Source: Fundidesulfovibrio agrisoli (lineage in GTDB: Bacteria; Desulfobacterota; Desulfovibrionia; Desulfovibrionales; Desulfovibrionaceae). From it: DNA of 64,000 nucleotides. Below, in pieces: positions 36,783 through 45,119 of the stretch; positions within the stretch are counted from its first letter, which is position 1; each line of letters starts with the position of its first letter. The position numbers were made by a program, and so were the translations under genes. The notes below the pieces were generated by a model. That model was not told where the DNA came from. It was given only the letters and a program-made list of their open reading frames with translations, and ran no database searches. The DNA is taken from positions 62,001 to 126,000 of the forward strand of contig NZ_JAKZKX010000003.1 in NCBI RefSeq assembly GCF_022808715.1, in the 5' to 3' direction.

Positions 36783-36805
36783 TCGCGGCCATCCCGCAGC
36801 AGACA

Positions 36806-36838
36806 ACGAAAGCCGCCCTCCGGGGCGGCTTTTTCGTT
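36806..36838 (+). terminator. intrinsic terminator after cooH
   Basis: The arms AAAGCCGCC and GGCGGCTTT form a strong stem with a short loop, and a run of T lies inside and after the right arm. Confidence 0.82.
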
Positions 36839-37021
36839 GGTTCAGGGAAAGGTCATATTTTCGGTGCTGCGAGCCTGAGCGCGGAGGGCTGGCTCTGTTT
36901 CGAGTGAATATTGCAAAAGACTTGAATCATTAGATTTAAATCCAGCAAGGAGAAAGGGCTCCGCCGGAGGAACGCTGCCCAGCAAGATTCAATGCGTGGA
37001 GAATGTGAAAATAATGCCATT

Positions 37022-37037
37022 TGTCGCGCGGCTGACA
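37022..37037. promoter_or_regulatory. CooA-type site upstream of hypA
   Basis: TGTCG-CGCGGC-TGACA is the exact reverse complement form of the R. rubrum consensus TGTCA-N6-CGACA. Its centre lies about 31 bp upstream of a possible -10 TGTAAA (37058-37063), the same geometry as at cooM. Confidence 0.7.
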
Positions 37038-37114
37038 GTCTTGCCCCGCGTGCTCCTGTAAAAGCTTTCTCAAGAGCAGCCACGCCGAGCGTGGGATACC
37101 TGGAGACCGAAGCA

Positions 37115-37474
37115 ATGCATGAATCTTCCCTGGCCTCGAGCATCATCGCCATAGCCGAAGATACGGCCAGGAAAGGGCAGGGCGGAAGGATCGTCCAGGT
37201 GGACATGTGCATCGGCGAGCTGGCCTGCGTCGAGGAGGAAACCCTTCGCTCGTGTTTCGAGATGCTCTCCGAAGGGACCCTGGCGCACGGCGCGCGGATG
37301 GTGGTCGAAAGGAAGCCCGCCACCGGAAGGTGCACCTCCTGCGGGGGGACGGCACGCAAGGCCGGAAGGCTCCTGAGATGCCCCGATTGTACGAACTCCT
37401 TCGTCACGCTCGAAACAGGGCGTGAACTCTTTGTCAAAAGCATTGAGGTCGAACGTCCAAACCAGGAAGCATAG
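37115..37474 (+). CDS. hypA: HypA nickel metallochaperone
   Basis: A 119-residue HypA/HybF protein. It starts MHESSLASSI, giving the nickel-binding Met1-His2-Glu3. The zinc site is CTSCGG with CPDC, about 17 residues apart. HypA delivers nickel to the large subunit precursor (CooH) with HypB. The start at 37115 is fixed by the nickel motif; an open frame upstream to 36992 would bury it. It is separated from cooH by a terminator and a CooA-type site, and cooF follows after two bases. Confidence 0.93.
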   Translation: MHESSLASSIIAIAEDTARKGQGGRIVQVDMCIGELACVEEETLRSCFEMLSEGTLAHGARMVVERKPATGRCTSCGGTARKAGRLLRCPDCTNSFVTLETGRELFVKSIEVERPNQEA

Positions 37475-37476
37475 CC

Positions 37477-38040
37477 ATGGCAAAGCAATCCGAGAATTCC
37501 GTCGTTTTCGCCAACCCCGACAAATGCATCGGGTGCAAGAAATGTGAAAGCGCCTGTGTCAGCGCGCACATCAATATGCCCGCCAAGGAAGCCCGCAAGA
37601 AGGGTATCCCCGTCATCTCCCGCATCAAGGTGGTGAAGGTGGACAAGTACAAGTACCCCCTTCAGTGCCGCCAGTGCGAGGACGCCCCCTGCGCCCACGC
37701 CTGCCCCTTCGGCGCCATCCGCCAGGAAGACGGCATGGTCCGCATCAGCGAGTCGCTGTGCGTGGGCTGCAAGATGTGCGTGATGGCCTGCCCCTTCGGC
37801 GCCATCGAAGTGGGTGTCGAGGGCGAAGTCCCCGGCTCCAGCAAGACCAACCGCGGCTCCGCCAAGAAGTGCGACCTGTGCGAAGCCTGGCGCGCCGGCA
37901 ACGGCAAGGAAGTCTGCGCCTGTGTCGAGGCCTGCCCCAACCAGGCCCTGCAGCTCATCGACGTGAGCACCTACCGCGCCGTGGTGGCCAAGGGCCGCGC
38001 CCAGGAGCTGGCCCGCCTGCACGCCGCCGGCAACGAATAG
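37477..38040 (+). CDS. cooF: CooF, CO dehydrogenase-linked iron-sulfur protein
   Basis: A 187-residue ferredoxin-like protein with four cluster-binding motifs: CIGCKKCESAC, CRQCEDAPCAHAC, CVGCKMCVMAC and CDLC...CACVEAC. This is the arrangement in CooF and related HycB-type electron carriers. It takes electrons from the CO dehydrogenase CooS and gives them to the hydrogenase. No cooS is present within the window, so the dehydrogenase must be encoded elsewhere or be absent. A terminator follows after 60 bp. Confidence 0.93.
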   Translation: MAKQSENSVVFANPDKCIGCKKCESACVSAHINMPAKEARKKGIPVISRIKVVKVDKYKYPLQCRQCEDAPCAHACPFGAIRQEDGMVRISESLCVGCKMCVMACPFGAIEVGVEGEVPGSSKTNRGSAKKCDLCEAWRAGNGKEVCACVEACPNQALQLIDVSTYRAVVAKGRAQELARLHAAGNE

Positions 38041-38098
38041 CGCCGGAGCGGCCGCGGGGACGCCCGCAGGCGATGACGCGCTCCGAGATATATGAAAA

Positions 38099-38135
38099 CG
38101 GCCCCGGACCTCATGGTCCGGGGCCGCTTCGTTTT
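38099..38135 (+). terminator. intrinsic terminator after cooF
   Basis: A stem of GGCCCCGGACC (38100-38110) with GGTCCGGGGCC (38115-38125) and loop TCAT, followed by GCTTCGTTTT. Confidence 0.88.
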
Positions 38136-38264
38136 ACGCGCCCCCAGTGAGGAGCGGCCGTACGGAACATCTGGCTGGACGCGGGCGGGGGCCATGACGT
38201 ACCTGGACGTATGGCGGTCCTCCATCCAGGAGCCCGCGGCAACCGCAGACGCACAGCGGAGCTC

Positions 38265-39092
38265 ATGATGACCTCCACGTACCGCGCCGAACTGGAGCGC
38301 CTCTACGACGCCTACAAGGACCACCCCCGCGGCAAGCCCGCGCGCATCCGCTACATGGGCTGGACCCTGGAGACCCCCGACGCCCTGAGCTGCCTCTACC
38401 AGCTCAACGAGATCGTGGTGCACAGCGTCTACGACTTCCCCTGCTCACGGCGCGACCCCGTCATCATCGATTGCGGGGCCAACATCGGGGTGAGCGCCCT
38501 GCATCTGGCCGCCCGCCACCCCGAGGCCAAGCTGCTGCTCTTCGAGGCCGATCCGCGCATCGCGGGCTACCTGGAGCGCAACCTGGCCGCCAACGGCCTG
38601 GCCCACGTGCCCGTGGTCCGCAAGGCGGTGTGGGTGCACGGCGACGGCGTCGACTTCGTGCCCGAGGGCGCGGAGGGCGGCTCCGTGCTCGGGGTGGGGC
38701 AAGGGCTGAGGGTCGAGTCCGTGCGCCTGCGCGGGGTGCTGGAGCGCCTCGGTCGGGTGGACTTCCTGAAAATGGACATCGAGGGCGCGGAGGCCGAGGT
38801 GCTGGCGGACTGCGCGGGCCAACTGGGCAAGGTGGGCTTCGCCTTCGTGGAGTGCCACTGCTGGCGGCACCTGCCCCAGAACCTGCACGCCGTGCTGGCC
38901 CTGCTGGCCGAGGGCGGCTTCCGCTACTACCTGGAGAACGTCTGGCCGGGGGGCGAACCCTACGTCAGCGGCGGGGGCGGCCGGACCATGGACGTGCAGG
39001 TCAACGTCTGGGCCAGGAGGCCGGTTCCGGCCACGGCTCCAGCCCAGCCGGAAGGTCGGTCGCAAAGCTCCGAGGGGGGCGGAGATGCCTGA
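38265..39092 (+). CDS. FkbM family SAM-dependent methyltransferase
   Basis: A 275-residue methyltransferase. The SAM-binding motif is VIIDCGANIGVSALHLA, followed by LLFEADPRI, and the FkbM signature FLKMDIEGAEAEVL. Members O-methylate sugars, lipids or polyketides; the substrate here is open. Two ATGs stand in tandem at 38265 and 38268, after CGGAG; an upstream in-frame ATG at 38211 is less likely. The C-terminal 25 residues are proline- and serine-rich and run eight bases into the next gene. Confidence 0.86.
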   Translation: MMTSTYRAELERLYDAYKDHPRGKPARIRYMGWTLETPDALSCLYQLNEIVVHSVYDFPCSRRDPVIIDCGANIGVSALHLAARHPEAKLLLFEADPRIAGYLERNLAANGLAHVPVVRKAVWVHGDGVDFVPEGAEGGSVLGVGQGLRVESVRLRGVLERLGRVDFLKMDIEGAEAEVLADCAGQLGKVGFAFVECHCWRHLPQNLHAVLALLAEGGFRYYLENVWPGGEPYVSGGGGRTMDVQVNVWARRPVPATAPAQPEGRSQSSEGGGDA

Positions 39093-39924
39093 GCACGACC
39101 TGTTGACGGCCCTGGGCTTCATCGCCCTGGGCCTGGGCACCGGGGCCTTCGGGACGCTCATAGGCGCTGGCGGGGGCTTCATCCTCATGCCCGTGCTGCT
39201 GATGCTCTTCCCCCATGACGACCCGGCCCTGCTCACGGCCATCTCCCTGGCCGTGATCTTCGCCAACGCGGCCTCCGGCACCGAGGCTTACGCCATGATG
39301 AAGCGCGTGGACTACGCCTCGGGCTGGCGTTTCGCCCTGGCGGCAACGCCCGGGGCCGTGCTGGGGGCGCTCTCCACCCACGTGTTTCCGCGCAGGGCCT
39401 TCGACGTTCTGTTCGGGGCGCTGCTGGTGGCCGGGGCGCTCTACCTGCTGCTTCGCCGCCGGTTGGAGAACAGGGGGGAGGGCGACTGCCCGCCGGGCGC
39501 GGCCCACAGGCACCTGGTGGACAGCTCCGGCGAGGCCTACGACTACTGCTTCAACATGAAGACGGGCCTGCGCATCAGCGTGGGCGTGGGCTTCCTCTCC
39601 AGCCTGCTGGGCATCGGCGGGGGCATCATCCACGTGCCCGCGATGGTCTACGTGCTGGGTTTCCCCGTGCACGTGGCCACGGCCACCTCCCACTTCGTGC
39701 TGGCCTGCATGACCCTGGCGGGCACCCTGACCCACGTGTTCACCGGGGCCTTCCACCACGGCGCGCACCGCACCATCTACCTGGCCATCGGCGTGCTGGC
39801 CGGTGCGCAGATGGGCGCGCACCTCTCGCGCCGCGTCAACTCCTCCTGGATCATGAAAAGCCTGGCCGTGGCCCTTGCCCTGGCCGGCCTGCGCATCCTG
39901 ATCCAGGGCGCGCGGGGAGGCTGA
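39085..39924 (+). CDS. TauE/SafE family anion exporter
   Basis: A 279-residue membrane protein with about eight helices in two repeats (GTLIGAGGGFILMPVLLML and SLLGIGGGIIHVPAMVYVLGF). TauE/SafE proteins export sulfite, sulfoacetate and similar anions, a fitting role in a sulfur-metabolising bacterium. The start overlaps the FkbM gene by eight bases. A cytosolic loop near 135-160 contains Cys and His residues that are not typical of the family. Confidence 0.88.
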   Translation: MPEHDLLTALGFIALGLGTGAFGTLIGAGGGFILMPVLLMLFPHDDPALLTAISLAVIFANAASGTEAYAMMKRVDYASGWRFALAATPGAVLGALSTHVFPRRAFDVLFGALLVAGALYLLLRRRLENRGEGDCPPGAAHRHLVDSSGEAYDYCFNMKTGLRISVGVGFLSSLLGIGGGIIHVPAMVYVLGFPVHVATATSHFVLACMTLAGTLTHVFTGAFHHGAHRTIYLAIGVLAGAQMGAHLSRRVNSSWIMKSLAVALALAGLRILIQGARGG

Positions 39925-40005
39925 CGCCGGCCCCGGGCCGCCGCGCTTGCCCAAAAACGTCGTGGGGTGCTACATAGGCCTCAATTCTGTTCCAGGAGGT
40001 GCGGC

Positions 40006-40269
40006 ATGCACGTGACAGCGGACATCCTTGCCGAAAGGATCAAGGCCTTCTACCCCGAATTCGACCGCTACAACATGTCCCTCGCCGTGAGGGACGACAC
40101 CGCCAAGAACGCCTGGGTGGTGGAGATCTCCCGCGGGGGCCACAGGCTCGACACCTACATCGAGCACAAGGACGCCAAGAACTGCGCCGAGGGCAGGGAG
40201 TGCGTGCACCTCTCCACGCAGATCGGGCAATTCGTCAGGAATTACTGCGGGGAATCCTGCGCCACCTGA
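40006..40269 (+). CDS. small cytosolic protein of unknown function (87 aa)
   Basis: An 87-residue soluble protein, with GGAGG seven bases before the ATG. It has a mixed alpha/beta look (ILAERIKAFYPEFDRYNMSLAV, AWVVEISRGGHRLDTYIEHKDAKNC) and three Cys in the second half (NCAEGREC, YCGESC). No family is recognised. It stands between the TauE exporter and the region with a small-RNA candidate. Confidence 0.72.
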   Translation: MHVTADILAERIKAFYPEFDRYNMSLAVRDDTAKNAWVVEISRGGHRLDTYIEHKDAKNCAEGRECVHLSTQIGQFVRNYCGESCAT

Positions 40270-40322
40270 GCCGGGCGGCAGCGTGGAAAACATTACCATC
40301 GCGATCCGCCCACGATTCCCTC

Positions 40323-40351
40323 TAGACAACTTTTGAGCTCGAGCATATATG
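40323..40351 (+). promoter_or_regulatory. sigma70 promoter
   Basis: TAGACA (40323-40328), exactly 17 bp, then TATATG (40346-40351): a 5/6 and a 4/6 match to consensus. The start point would be near 40358. Confidence 0.68.
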
Positions 40352-40357
40352 TAGGCC

Positions 40358-40597
40358 GTGTTCAGGTGACTGTTGGTTCAACCTCAACGGAGGCGATGCC
40401 ATTGGGTCAGACAGAAGATGAACAGCATTTCATGAAGTAGAGCACACAAGGCCACAGGCTCATAAGCAGCCACGGCACAACACAACATGGGTTAACCATA
40501 CGCTCTACTGTATTGGCCGAAACATCCCTCGCGAAACTACATAAAGCTCAATCGGATCAACCTTCTGGCCCTGTCCTTCACTGGACGGGGCCTTTTC
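40358..40597 (+). ncRNA. candidate small RNA (about 240 nt) or leader of the Anbu operon
   Basis: Bounded by a good promoter and an intrinsic terminator, with no real gene inside. A 14-codon frame starting at 40396 has GGAGG only three bases before its ATG, which is too close. Several short dyads are present. It does not resemble tmRNA, SRP RNA or RNase P RNA. Confidence 0.45.
40567..40597 (+). terminator. intrinsic terminator
   Basis: GGCCCTGTCC pairs with GGACGGGGCC (one G-U pair) around loop TTCACT, followed by TTTTCC. The T-run is short. Confidence 0.65.
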
Positions 40598-40703
40598 CGT
40601 TTCGGCGGCCCTCTTGCCGCGCCCAGGTTCATCCATTGACAAGAAGGGCCGATTCGGCCATCTCTAGACGTGAAATAACAATATTGTTAATCAGGGGCTG
40701 CAA

Positions 40704-42137
40704 ATGAAATTCACGGGCTACGACGTGGGTCCCTTTCACGACGAGATGTTCAGCGCCCCGGGCGTCCCCCGCGACGGGGCGCGCCTGCTCATGGAGCGCA
40801 TCGAATCCCTGGCGCCGGGGGAGCTGGCCCGGCGGCAGCACAAGGCCGAACAGGCCCTCTACGACCTGGGCATCACCTTCACCGTCTACGGCCACCAGGA
40901 GGGCACCGAGAAGATCTTTCCCTTCGACGTGGTGCCCCGCGTGGTGGAAGCCAAGTGCTGGGACAGGCTGGAGTTGGGGCTCAAGCAGCGCATCTACGCC
41001 CTGAACCTGTTCCTGGACGACATCTACCACGGCCAGAAGATCCTCAAGGACAAGGTGATCCCCCGCGAGATCATCGAGACCGCCGAGGGCTTCCTGCCCG
41101 CCTGCATGAACATCGACCCGCCAAAGGGCATCTGGTGCCACATCACCGGCACGGACCTCGTGCGCGACGAACACGGCGTGTTCCACGTGCTGGAGGACAA
41201 CCTGCGCTGCCCCTCGGGCGTCTCCTACGTGCTGGCCAACCGCAGGCTCATGAAGCGCACGCTGCCCGAGGTGTTCGCCGCCTCCAACGTGCGCCCCGTG
41301 GACGACTACCCGGCCCGCCTGCTGGACCTGCTCCTGCGCATGGCCCCGGAAGGGGTGCGCAACCCGCGCGTGGCCCTGCTCACTCCGGGCATCTACAACT
41401 CGGCCTACTACGAGCACTCCTTCCTGGCGCTGCAGACCGGCATCGAACTGGTGCAAGGGCAGGACCTGGAGGTGCGCGACAGGCGCGTCTACATGCGCAC
41501 GACAAAAGGCCTCAAGCGCGTGCACGTTATCTACCGCCGCCTGAACGACGACTTCCTCGACCCCAAGGTCTTCCAGCCTGACTCCCTGCTTGGCGTGCCC
41601 GGCATCATGGACGCCTTCCGCGCGGGCAACGTGAGCCTGGCCAACGCCCCCGGCACCGGCGTGGCCGACGACAAGGTGGTCTACGCCTTCGTGCCCGAGA
41701 TCATCCGCTACTACCTGGGGGAGGAGGCCTTCATCCCCAACGTGCCCACCTACCTCTGCTGGCGCGAGTCCGACCGGAAATACGTGCTGGAGAACCTGGA
41801 GACCATGGTGGTCAAGGCCGCCAACGAATCCGGCGGCTACGGCATGTTGGTGGGGCCCGGCTCCACGAAGCAGGAGCGCGAGGAGTTCGCCGGGCGCGTC
41901 AAGGCCAACCCGCGCAACTACATCGCCCAGCCCGCGCTCAAGCTCTCCCGCGCGCCGGTGATAGTGGACGACCACTTCGAGGGCCGCCACGTGGACCTGC
42001 GGCCCTACATCCTCCACGACGGGGACGTGCGGGTCATCCCGGGCGGGCTGACCCGCGTGGCCCTCAAGAAGGGCTCGCTGGTGGTCAACTCCTCCCAGGG
42101 CGGCGGCAGCAAGGACACCTGGGTCCTCAAACACTAA
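40704..42137 (+). CDS. circularly permuted ATP-grasp protein (Anbu cluster)
   Basis: A 477-residue DUF404/DUF407-type circularly permuted ATP-grasp protein. Diagnostic stretches are [53 protein letters not shown], and a late [10 protein letters not shown]. Genes of this type are found with Anbu, alpha-E and transglutaminase genes in many proteobacteria and are thought to make or ligate a peptide-like product, but the reaction is not known. It is the first of four genes here in that order. Confidence 0.92.
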   Translation: MKFTGYDVGPFHDEMFSAPGVPRDGARLLMERIESLAPGELARRQHKAEQALYDLGITFTVYGHQEGTEKIFPFDVVPRVVEAKCWDRLELGLKQRIYALNLFLDDIYHGQKILKDKVIPREIIETAEGFLPACMNIDPPKGIWCHITGTDLVRDEHGVFHVLEDNLRCPSGVSYVLANRRLMKRTLPEVFAASNVRPVDDYPARLLDLLLRMAPEGVRNPRVALLTPGIYNSAYYEHSFLALQTGIELVQGQDLEVRDRRVYMRTTKGLKRVHVIYRRLNDDFLDPKVFQPDSLLGVPGIMDAFRAGNVSLANAPGTGVADDKVVYAFVPEIIRYYLGEEAFIPNVPTYLCWRESDRKYVLENLETMVVKAANESGGYGMLVGPGSTKQEREEFAGRVKANPRNYIAQPALKLSRAPVIVDDHFEGRHVDLRPYILHDGDVRVIPGGLTRVALKKGSLVVNSSQGGGSKDTWVLKH

Positions 42138-42156
42138 CCCGTACGGGGACGAACCT

Positions 42157-43134
42157 ATGCTTTCGCGCGTGGCCAACGCGGTCTACTGGATGAGCCGCTA
42201 CCTGGAGCGGGCGGGCAACCTGGCCCGCTTCGTTGACGTGAACTGGCACCTGACCCTGGACCTGCCCGGGTCCGGCCCGGAGGCCTGGAGGTCGCTCATC
42301 ATCGCCAGCGGTGACAAGGCGCTCTTCGAGGAGCGCTACGGCGACTACGACGCCGCCTCGGTAATCACCTTCCTCTGCTTCGACGCGGACTACCTCAACT
42401 CGATCCACTCCTGCCTGTGGGCCGGGCGCGAGAACGCCCGGGCCATCCGCGAGGTGATCCCCTACGAGATGTGGGAGCAGATCAACATCACCTACCACTT
42501 CGTGCAGGACATGGCCAAACGGCCCCTGGAGGTGGTGGAGAACCCCTACGACTTCTGCCAGCAGATCAAGCAGGGCGACTTCATCGTGGGCGGCATCGAG
42601 GGCGACGCCATGATCCACGACGAGGCCTGGCACTTCGCCCGCCTGGGCAGGCTGCTGGAGCGTTGCGACAAGACCTCGCGCATACTCGACGTCAACTGCC
42701 ACCGCATGCTGCCTGAGGAGGGCGACCAGAGCATCGTGTTCGACTCCATCCACTGGTCCGCCCTGCTGCGGGCCACCAGCGCGCTCAACGCCTTCCGCCG
42801 CTGCAGGGGGCGCATCTCCCCGGCCAAGGTGGCCGAGTTCCTGCTCCTGGACCAGGAGTTCCCCCGCTCCGTGCTCCACGGCCTGATCCAGGCCCAGCAC
42901 TCCCTGCACGCCATCACCGGCACGGCCCCGGGGCACTACTCCCGCGAGAGCGAGCGCCTGCTGGGCCAGTTGCGGGCGGACCTCTCCTACTTGACCATCG
43001 ACGAGGTTTTCGACCAAGGTTTGCACCGCTTCACGGACAGGCTCCAGACCCGCATGAACGCGGCGGACGCCTGCCTGGGTCGCGAATTCTTCGGCTACCC
43101 CGGAGGGGTGGCCCAGGTGCAGGTGGAACAATGA
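42157..43134 (+). CDS. alpha-E domain protein (DUF403)
   Basis: A 325-residue, mostly helical alpha-E protein: LSRVANAVYWMSRYLERAGNLARFVDVN, NARAIREVIPYEMWEQIN and a later RLGRLLERCDKTSRILDVN repeat-like helix. Alpha-E proteins occur with circularly permuted ATP-grasp proteins, sometimes fused. The biochemical role is unknown. It begins 19 bp after the ATP-grasp gene and overlaps the next gene by four bases. Confidence 0.92.
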   Translation: MLSRVANAVYWMSRYLERAGNLARFVDVNWHLTLDLPGSGPEAWRSLIIASGDKALFEERYGDYDAASVITFLCFDADYLNSIHSCLWAGRENARAIREVIPYEMWEQINITYHFVQDMAKRPLEVVENPYDFCQQIKQGDFIVGGIEGDAMIHDEAWHFARLGRLLERCDKTSRILDVNCHRMLPEEGDQSIVFDSIHWSALLRATSALNAFRRCRGRISPAKVAEFLLLDQEFPRSVLHGLIQAQHSLHAITGTAPGHYSRESERLLGQLRADLSYLTIDEVFDQGLHRFTDRLQTRMNAADACLGREFFGYPGGVAQVQVEQ

Positions 43135-43889
43135 CTTTTTGCCTCGGGATCACGGTCGAGGAAGGCCTGGTGGGCATCGCGGATACCCGCATCACCGCGG
43201 GAAACGAGATGACCACCGCCCAGAAGCTCAGCACCTACGAGACGCAGAGCGGGGCGCTCTTCTTCATGACCTCGGGCCTGCGCTCCGTGCGCGACAAGGT
43301 GGTCACCTATTTCGAGGAGGCCCTGGAGACCTGCCCCCCGCAGGACAAGATCTACAAGGCCGTCAACACGATCTCGGGCATCATCCGGCGCGTGGCCAAG
43401 GAGGACAAGGAGTACCTGGACGAGTCGGGCCTGCACTTCAACATCCACGTCATCATGGGCGGGCAATTCTCGGGGGATTCCTGCCACCGGCTCTACCTCA
43501 TCTACCCCCAGGGCAACTGGGTGGAGATAAGCCCGGGCACGCCCTACCACATCATCGGCGAGACCGGCTACGGCAAGCCCGTGCTGGACCGCACCCTCAA
43601 GCACGCCGACTCCATCAACTTCGCGCTCAAGGTGGGCTGCCTGGCCTTCGACTCCACGCGCATCAGCGCCGCCGGGGTGGATTTCCCCCTGGACGTGGTG
43701 GTCTACACCAAGGGCAGCTTCGCCCTGGTGGAGCACCGCTTCGAGAAGAAGGACCTGGAGCACATCTCGCTGTGGTGGCAGGAGCGCCTGCGCGAGAGCG
43801 TGCACGCCCTGCCCTCGGAGTGGATCGAGGCCATCGCGGCCAATCTCTCCCCGGCGGCCCGCAAGCTGCACTGCCGCCTGGAGGAGTAG
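43131..43889 (+). CDS. Anbu, proteasome-related peptidase
   Basis: A 252-residue Ntn-hydrolase of the Anbu (bacterial proteasome homologue) family. Met1 is followed by Thr2, the expected nucleophile after Met removal (MTFCLGITVEEGLVGIADTRITAG), then KLSTYE and FFMTSGLRSVRDKV. A GETGYGKPVLDR segment and a helical C-terminus follow. It forms ring-like assemblies in studied bacteria. Substrates are unknown; the linked ATP-grasp, alpha-E and transglutaminase genes suggest it works on a modified peptide. The ATG overlaps the alpha-E stop (ATGA). Confidence 0.92.
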   Translation: MTFCLGITVEEGLVGIADTRITAGNEMTTAQKLSTYETQSGALFFMTSGLRSVRDKVVTYFEEALETCPPQDKIYKAVNTISGIIRRVAKEDKEYLDESGLHFNIHVIMGGQFSGDSCHRLYLIYPQGNWVEISPGTPYHIIGETGYGKPVLDRTLKHADSINFALKVGCLAFDSTRISAAGVDFPLDVVVYTKGSFALVEHRFEKKDLEHISLWWQERLRESVHALPSEWIEAIAANLSPAARKLHCRLEE

Positions 43890-43894
43890 GGCGG

Positions 43895-44740
43895 ATGCTC
43901 TTCACGGGTGAGCACGAGATCGCCTGGCGCTACAGCCGCCCGGTCTTTCTTGAGCCGCACCTGGTGCGCCTGACGCCCCGGCAGGATGGCGCCCAGCGGC
44001 TGGAGTCCTTCGTGTTGCGGGTGTGGCCCGAGCCCGCCGGGCGCTGCGAGATCACGGATGCGGACGGCAACCAGGCCTGCTGGCTCTGGTTCGAGGGCCT
44101 GCACGAGTCCTTGACCGTCTCCACCTCGTTTACGGCCAGAACCCTGCGCCATAATCCCTTCGATTACCTGCTGCTCCAGGGGGCGGAGAAGCTTCCCCTG
44201 GAGCTTTCACCCCTGGAACGCGCGGTGCTGGCCCCCAGCCTGGGCCCCATCCCCGGGGCGGAGCGGGCGGAAGGCCTGGGCCGCGAACTGGCACGGGCGG
44301 CGGGCTACGAGACCCTTGCGTTTCTGAACGAACTCAACGCCAGGCTGTACCGCGACATCGCCGTGACCGTACGGGAGGAGCCGGGCGTGCTCACGCCGGA
44401 CGCCACCCTGGCGGCCGGGTGCGGGGCCTGCCGGGACGCGTCCCTGGTGTTCATGGCCGCCTGCCGCGCCGTGGGCCTGCCCGCGCGCTACCTCTCCTGC
44501 TACCAGCAGGGCGACGCGGACCAGCCCGAGCGCGACCTGCACGCCTGCGTGGAGGTCTACCTGCCCGGCGCTGGCTGGCGAGGCTACGACCCGACCCTGG
44601 GCCTGGCCGTGGCCGACGCCCACCTGGCGCTTTGCGCCAGCCCGGAACCCGCGCTCACCGCGCCCAGCACGGGCAGCTTCCGGGGCACCGGGGCCGAAAG
44701 CGAGCTCTCGCACCGGATAGCGTTGACCGTGACTGCGTGA
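43895..44740 (+). CDS. transglutaminase-like protease (Anbu cluster)
   Basis: A 281-residue transglutaminase-like protein. An N-terminal beta region (about 1-85) precedes the papain-like core, whose triad is GCGACRDAS (Cys), DLHACVEVYLPGAGW (His) and GYDPTLG (Asp). Such proteins occur at the end of Anbu clusters and may act as amidases or peptide-bond-forming enzymes. It begins five bases after the Anbu stop. No terminator is seen for this strand; the tRNA terminator lies beyond. Confidence 0.9.
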   Translation: MLFTGEHEIAWRYSRPVFLEPHLVRLTPRQDGAQRLESFVLRVWPEPAGRCEITDADGNQACWLWFEGLHESLTVSTSFTARTLRHNPFDYLLLQGAEKLPLELSPLERAVLAPSLGPIPGAERAEGLGRELARAAGYETLAFLNELNARLYRDIAVTVREEPGVLTPDATLAAGCGACRDASLVFMAACRAVGLPARYLSCYQQGDADQPERDLHACVEVYLPGAGWRGYDPTLGLAVADAHLALCASPEPALTAPSTGSFRGTGAESELSHRIALTVTA

Positions 44741-44839
44741 CGCCTGGGCTGGCCGTGGCCCATGCCCGAGGCTACGTCACACCGCATTGTGCCGTCCGTG
44801 AGTGCATGTCGGATTGGGGCGGGCGCGCAGTCAGGCCGG

Positions 44840-44875
44840 AAAACGAAAAGGGTTCCAGACTTTCGTCTGGAACCC
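44840..44875 (-). terminator. terminator of tRNA-Asn
   Basis: On the minus strand a perfect 11-bp stem (44875-44865 with 44860-44850) with loop GAAA is followed by TTTTCGTTTT. It lies just beyond the tRNA 3' end. Confidence 0.9.
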
Positions 44876-44884
44876 TTGTTCTCG

Positions 44885-44960
44885 TGGCTCCCCGGGGGTG
44901 ACTCGAACACCCAACCTAGTGATTAACAGTCACCCGCTCTGCCGATTGAGCTACCGGGGA
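44885..44960 (-). tRNA. tRNA-Asn (anticodon GTT)
   Basis: A 76-nt cloverleaf on the minus strand. Acceptor stem TCCCCGG pairs with CCGGGGA, discriminator G, encoded CCA at 44887-44885. The anticodon loop is CTGTTAA (anticodon GTT). The T-loop TTCGAGT is standard. It lies between the Anbu cluster and lysS and could be an integration site, but no integrase is near. Confidence 0.96.
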
Positions 44961-45119
44961 ACAGAGCCGCGTTGCGGCGGAAAGAACGTCTATGAGAAAG
45001 CGGCCACGGCGTCAACCACTTTTTTGGGAACTTTCCGGTTTCCTTGACGCTCCAGGGGTTTTGTCATAGTTCAGCCGGATTCGATCCGACCTTCTCTTTA
45101 CGACCACGGAGTGATCCCT

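Larger units (their letters stand above)
36783..37114. other. intergenic region between cooH and hypA (332 bp)
   Basis: Holds the cooH terminator (36806-36838), an AT-rich stretch at 36900-36945 and the CooA-type site at 37022-37037. The CooA site implies a second promoter for hypA-cooF. No gene is seen. Confidence 0.55.
40270..40703. other. intergenic region before the Anbu operon (434 bp)
   Basis: AT-richer than the flanks. It holds a good sigma70 promoter (40323-40351), a short transcript candidate ending at a terminator (40567-40597), and about 100 bp up to the ATP-grasp gene. A 14-codon frame (40396-40440) is the only notable reading frame inside. Confidence 0.6.

Noticed and set aside
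40396-40440. A 14-codon frame in the small-RNA candidate
   Set aside because: GGAGG is only three bases from the ATG, too close for normal initiation. A leader peptide starting at the in-frame TTG at 40402 cannot be excluded but is not supported.
44840-44960. tRNA-Asn as an attachment site of a mobile element
   Set aside because: No integrase, no repeated tRNA 3' end and no change in composition was seen on either side.
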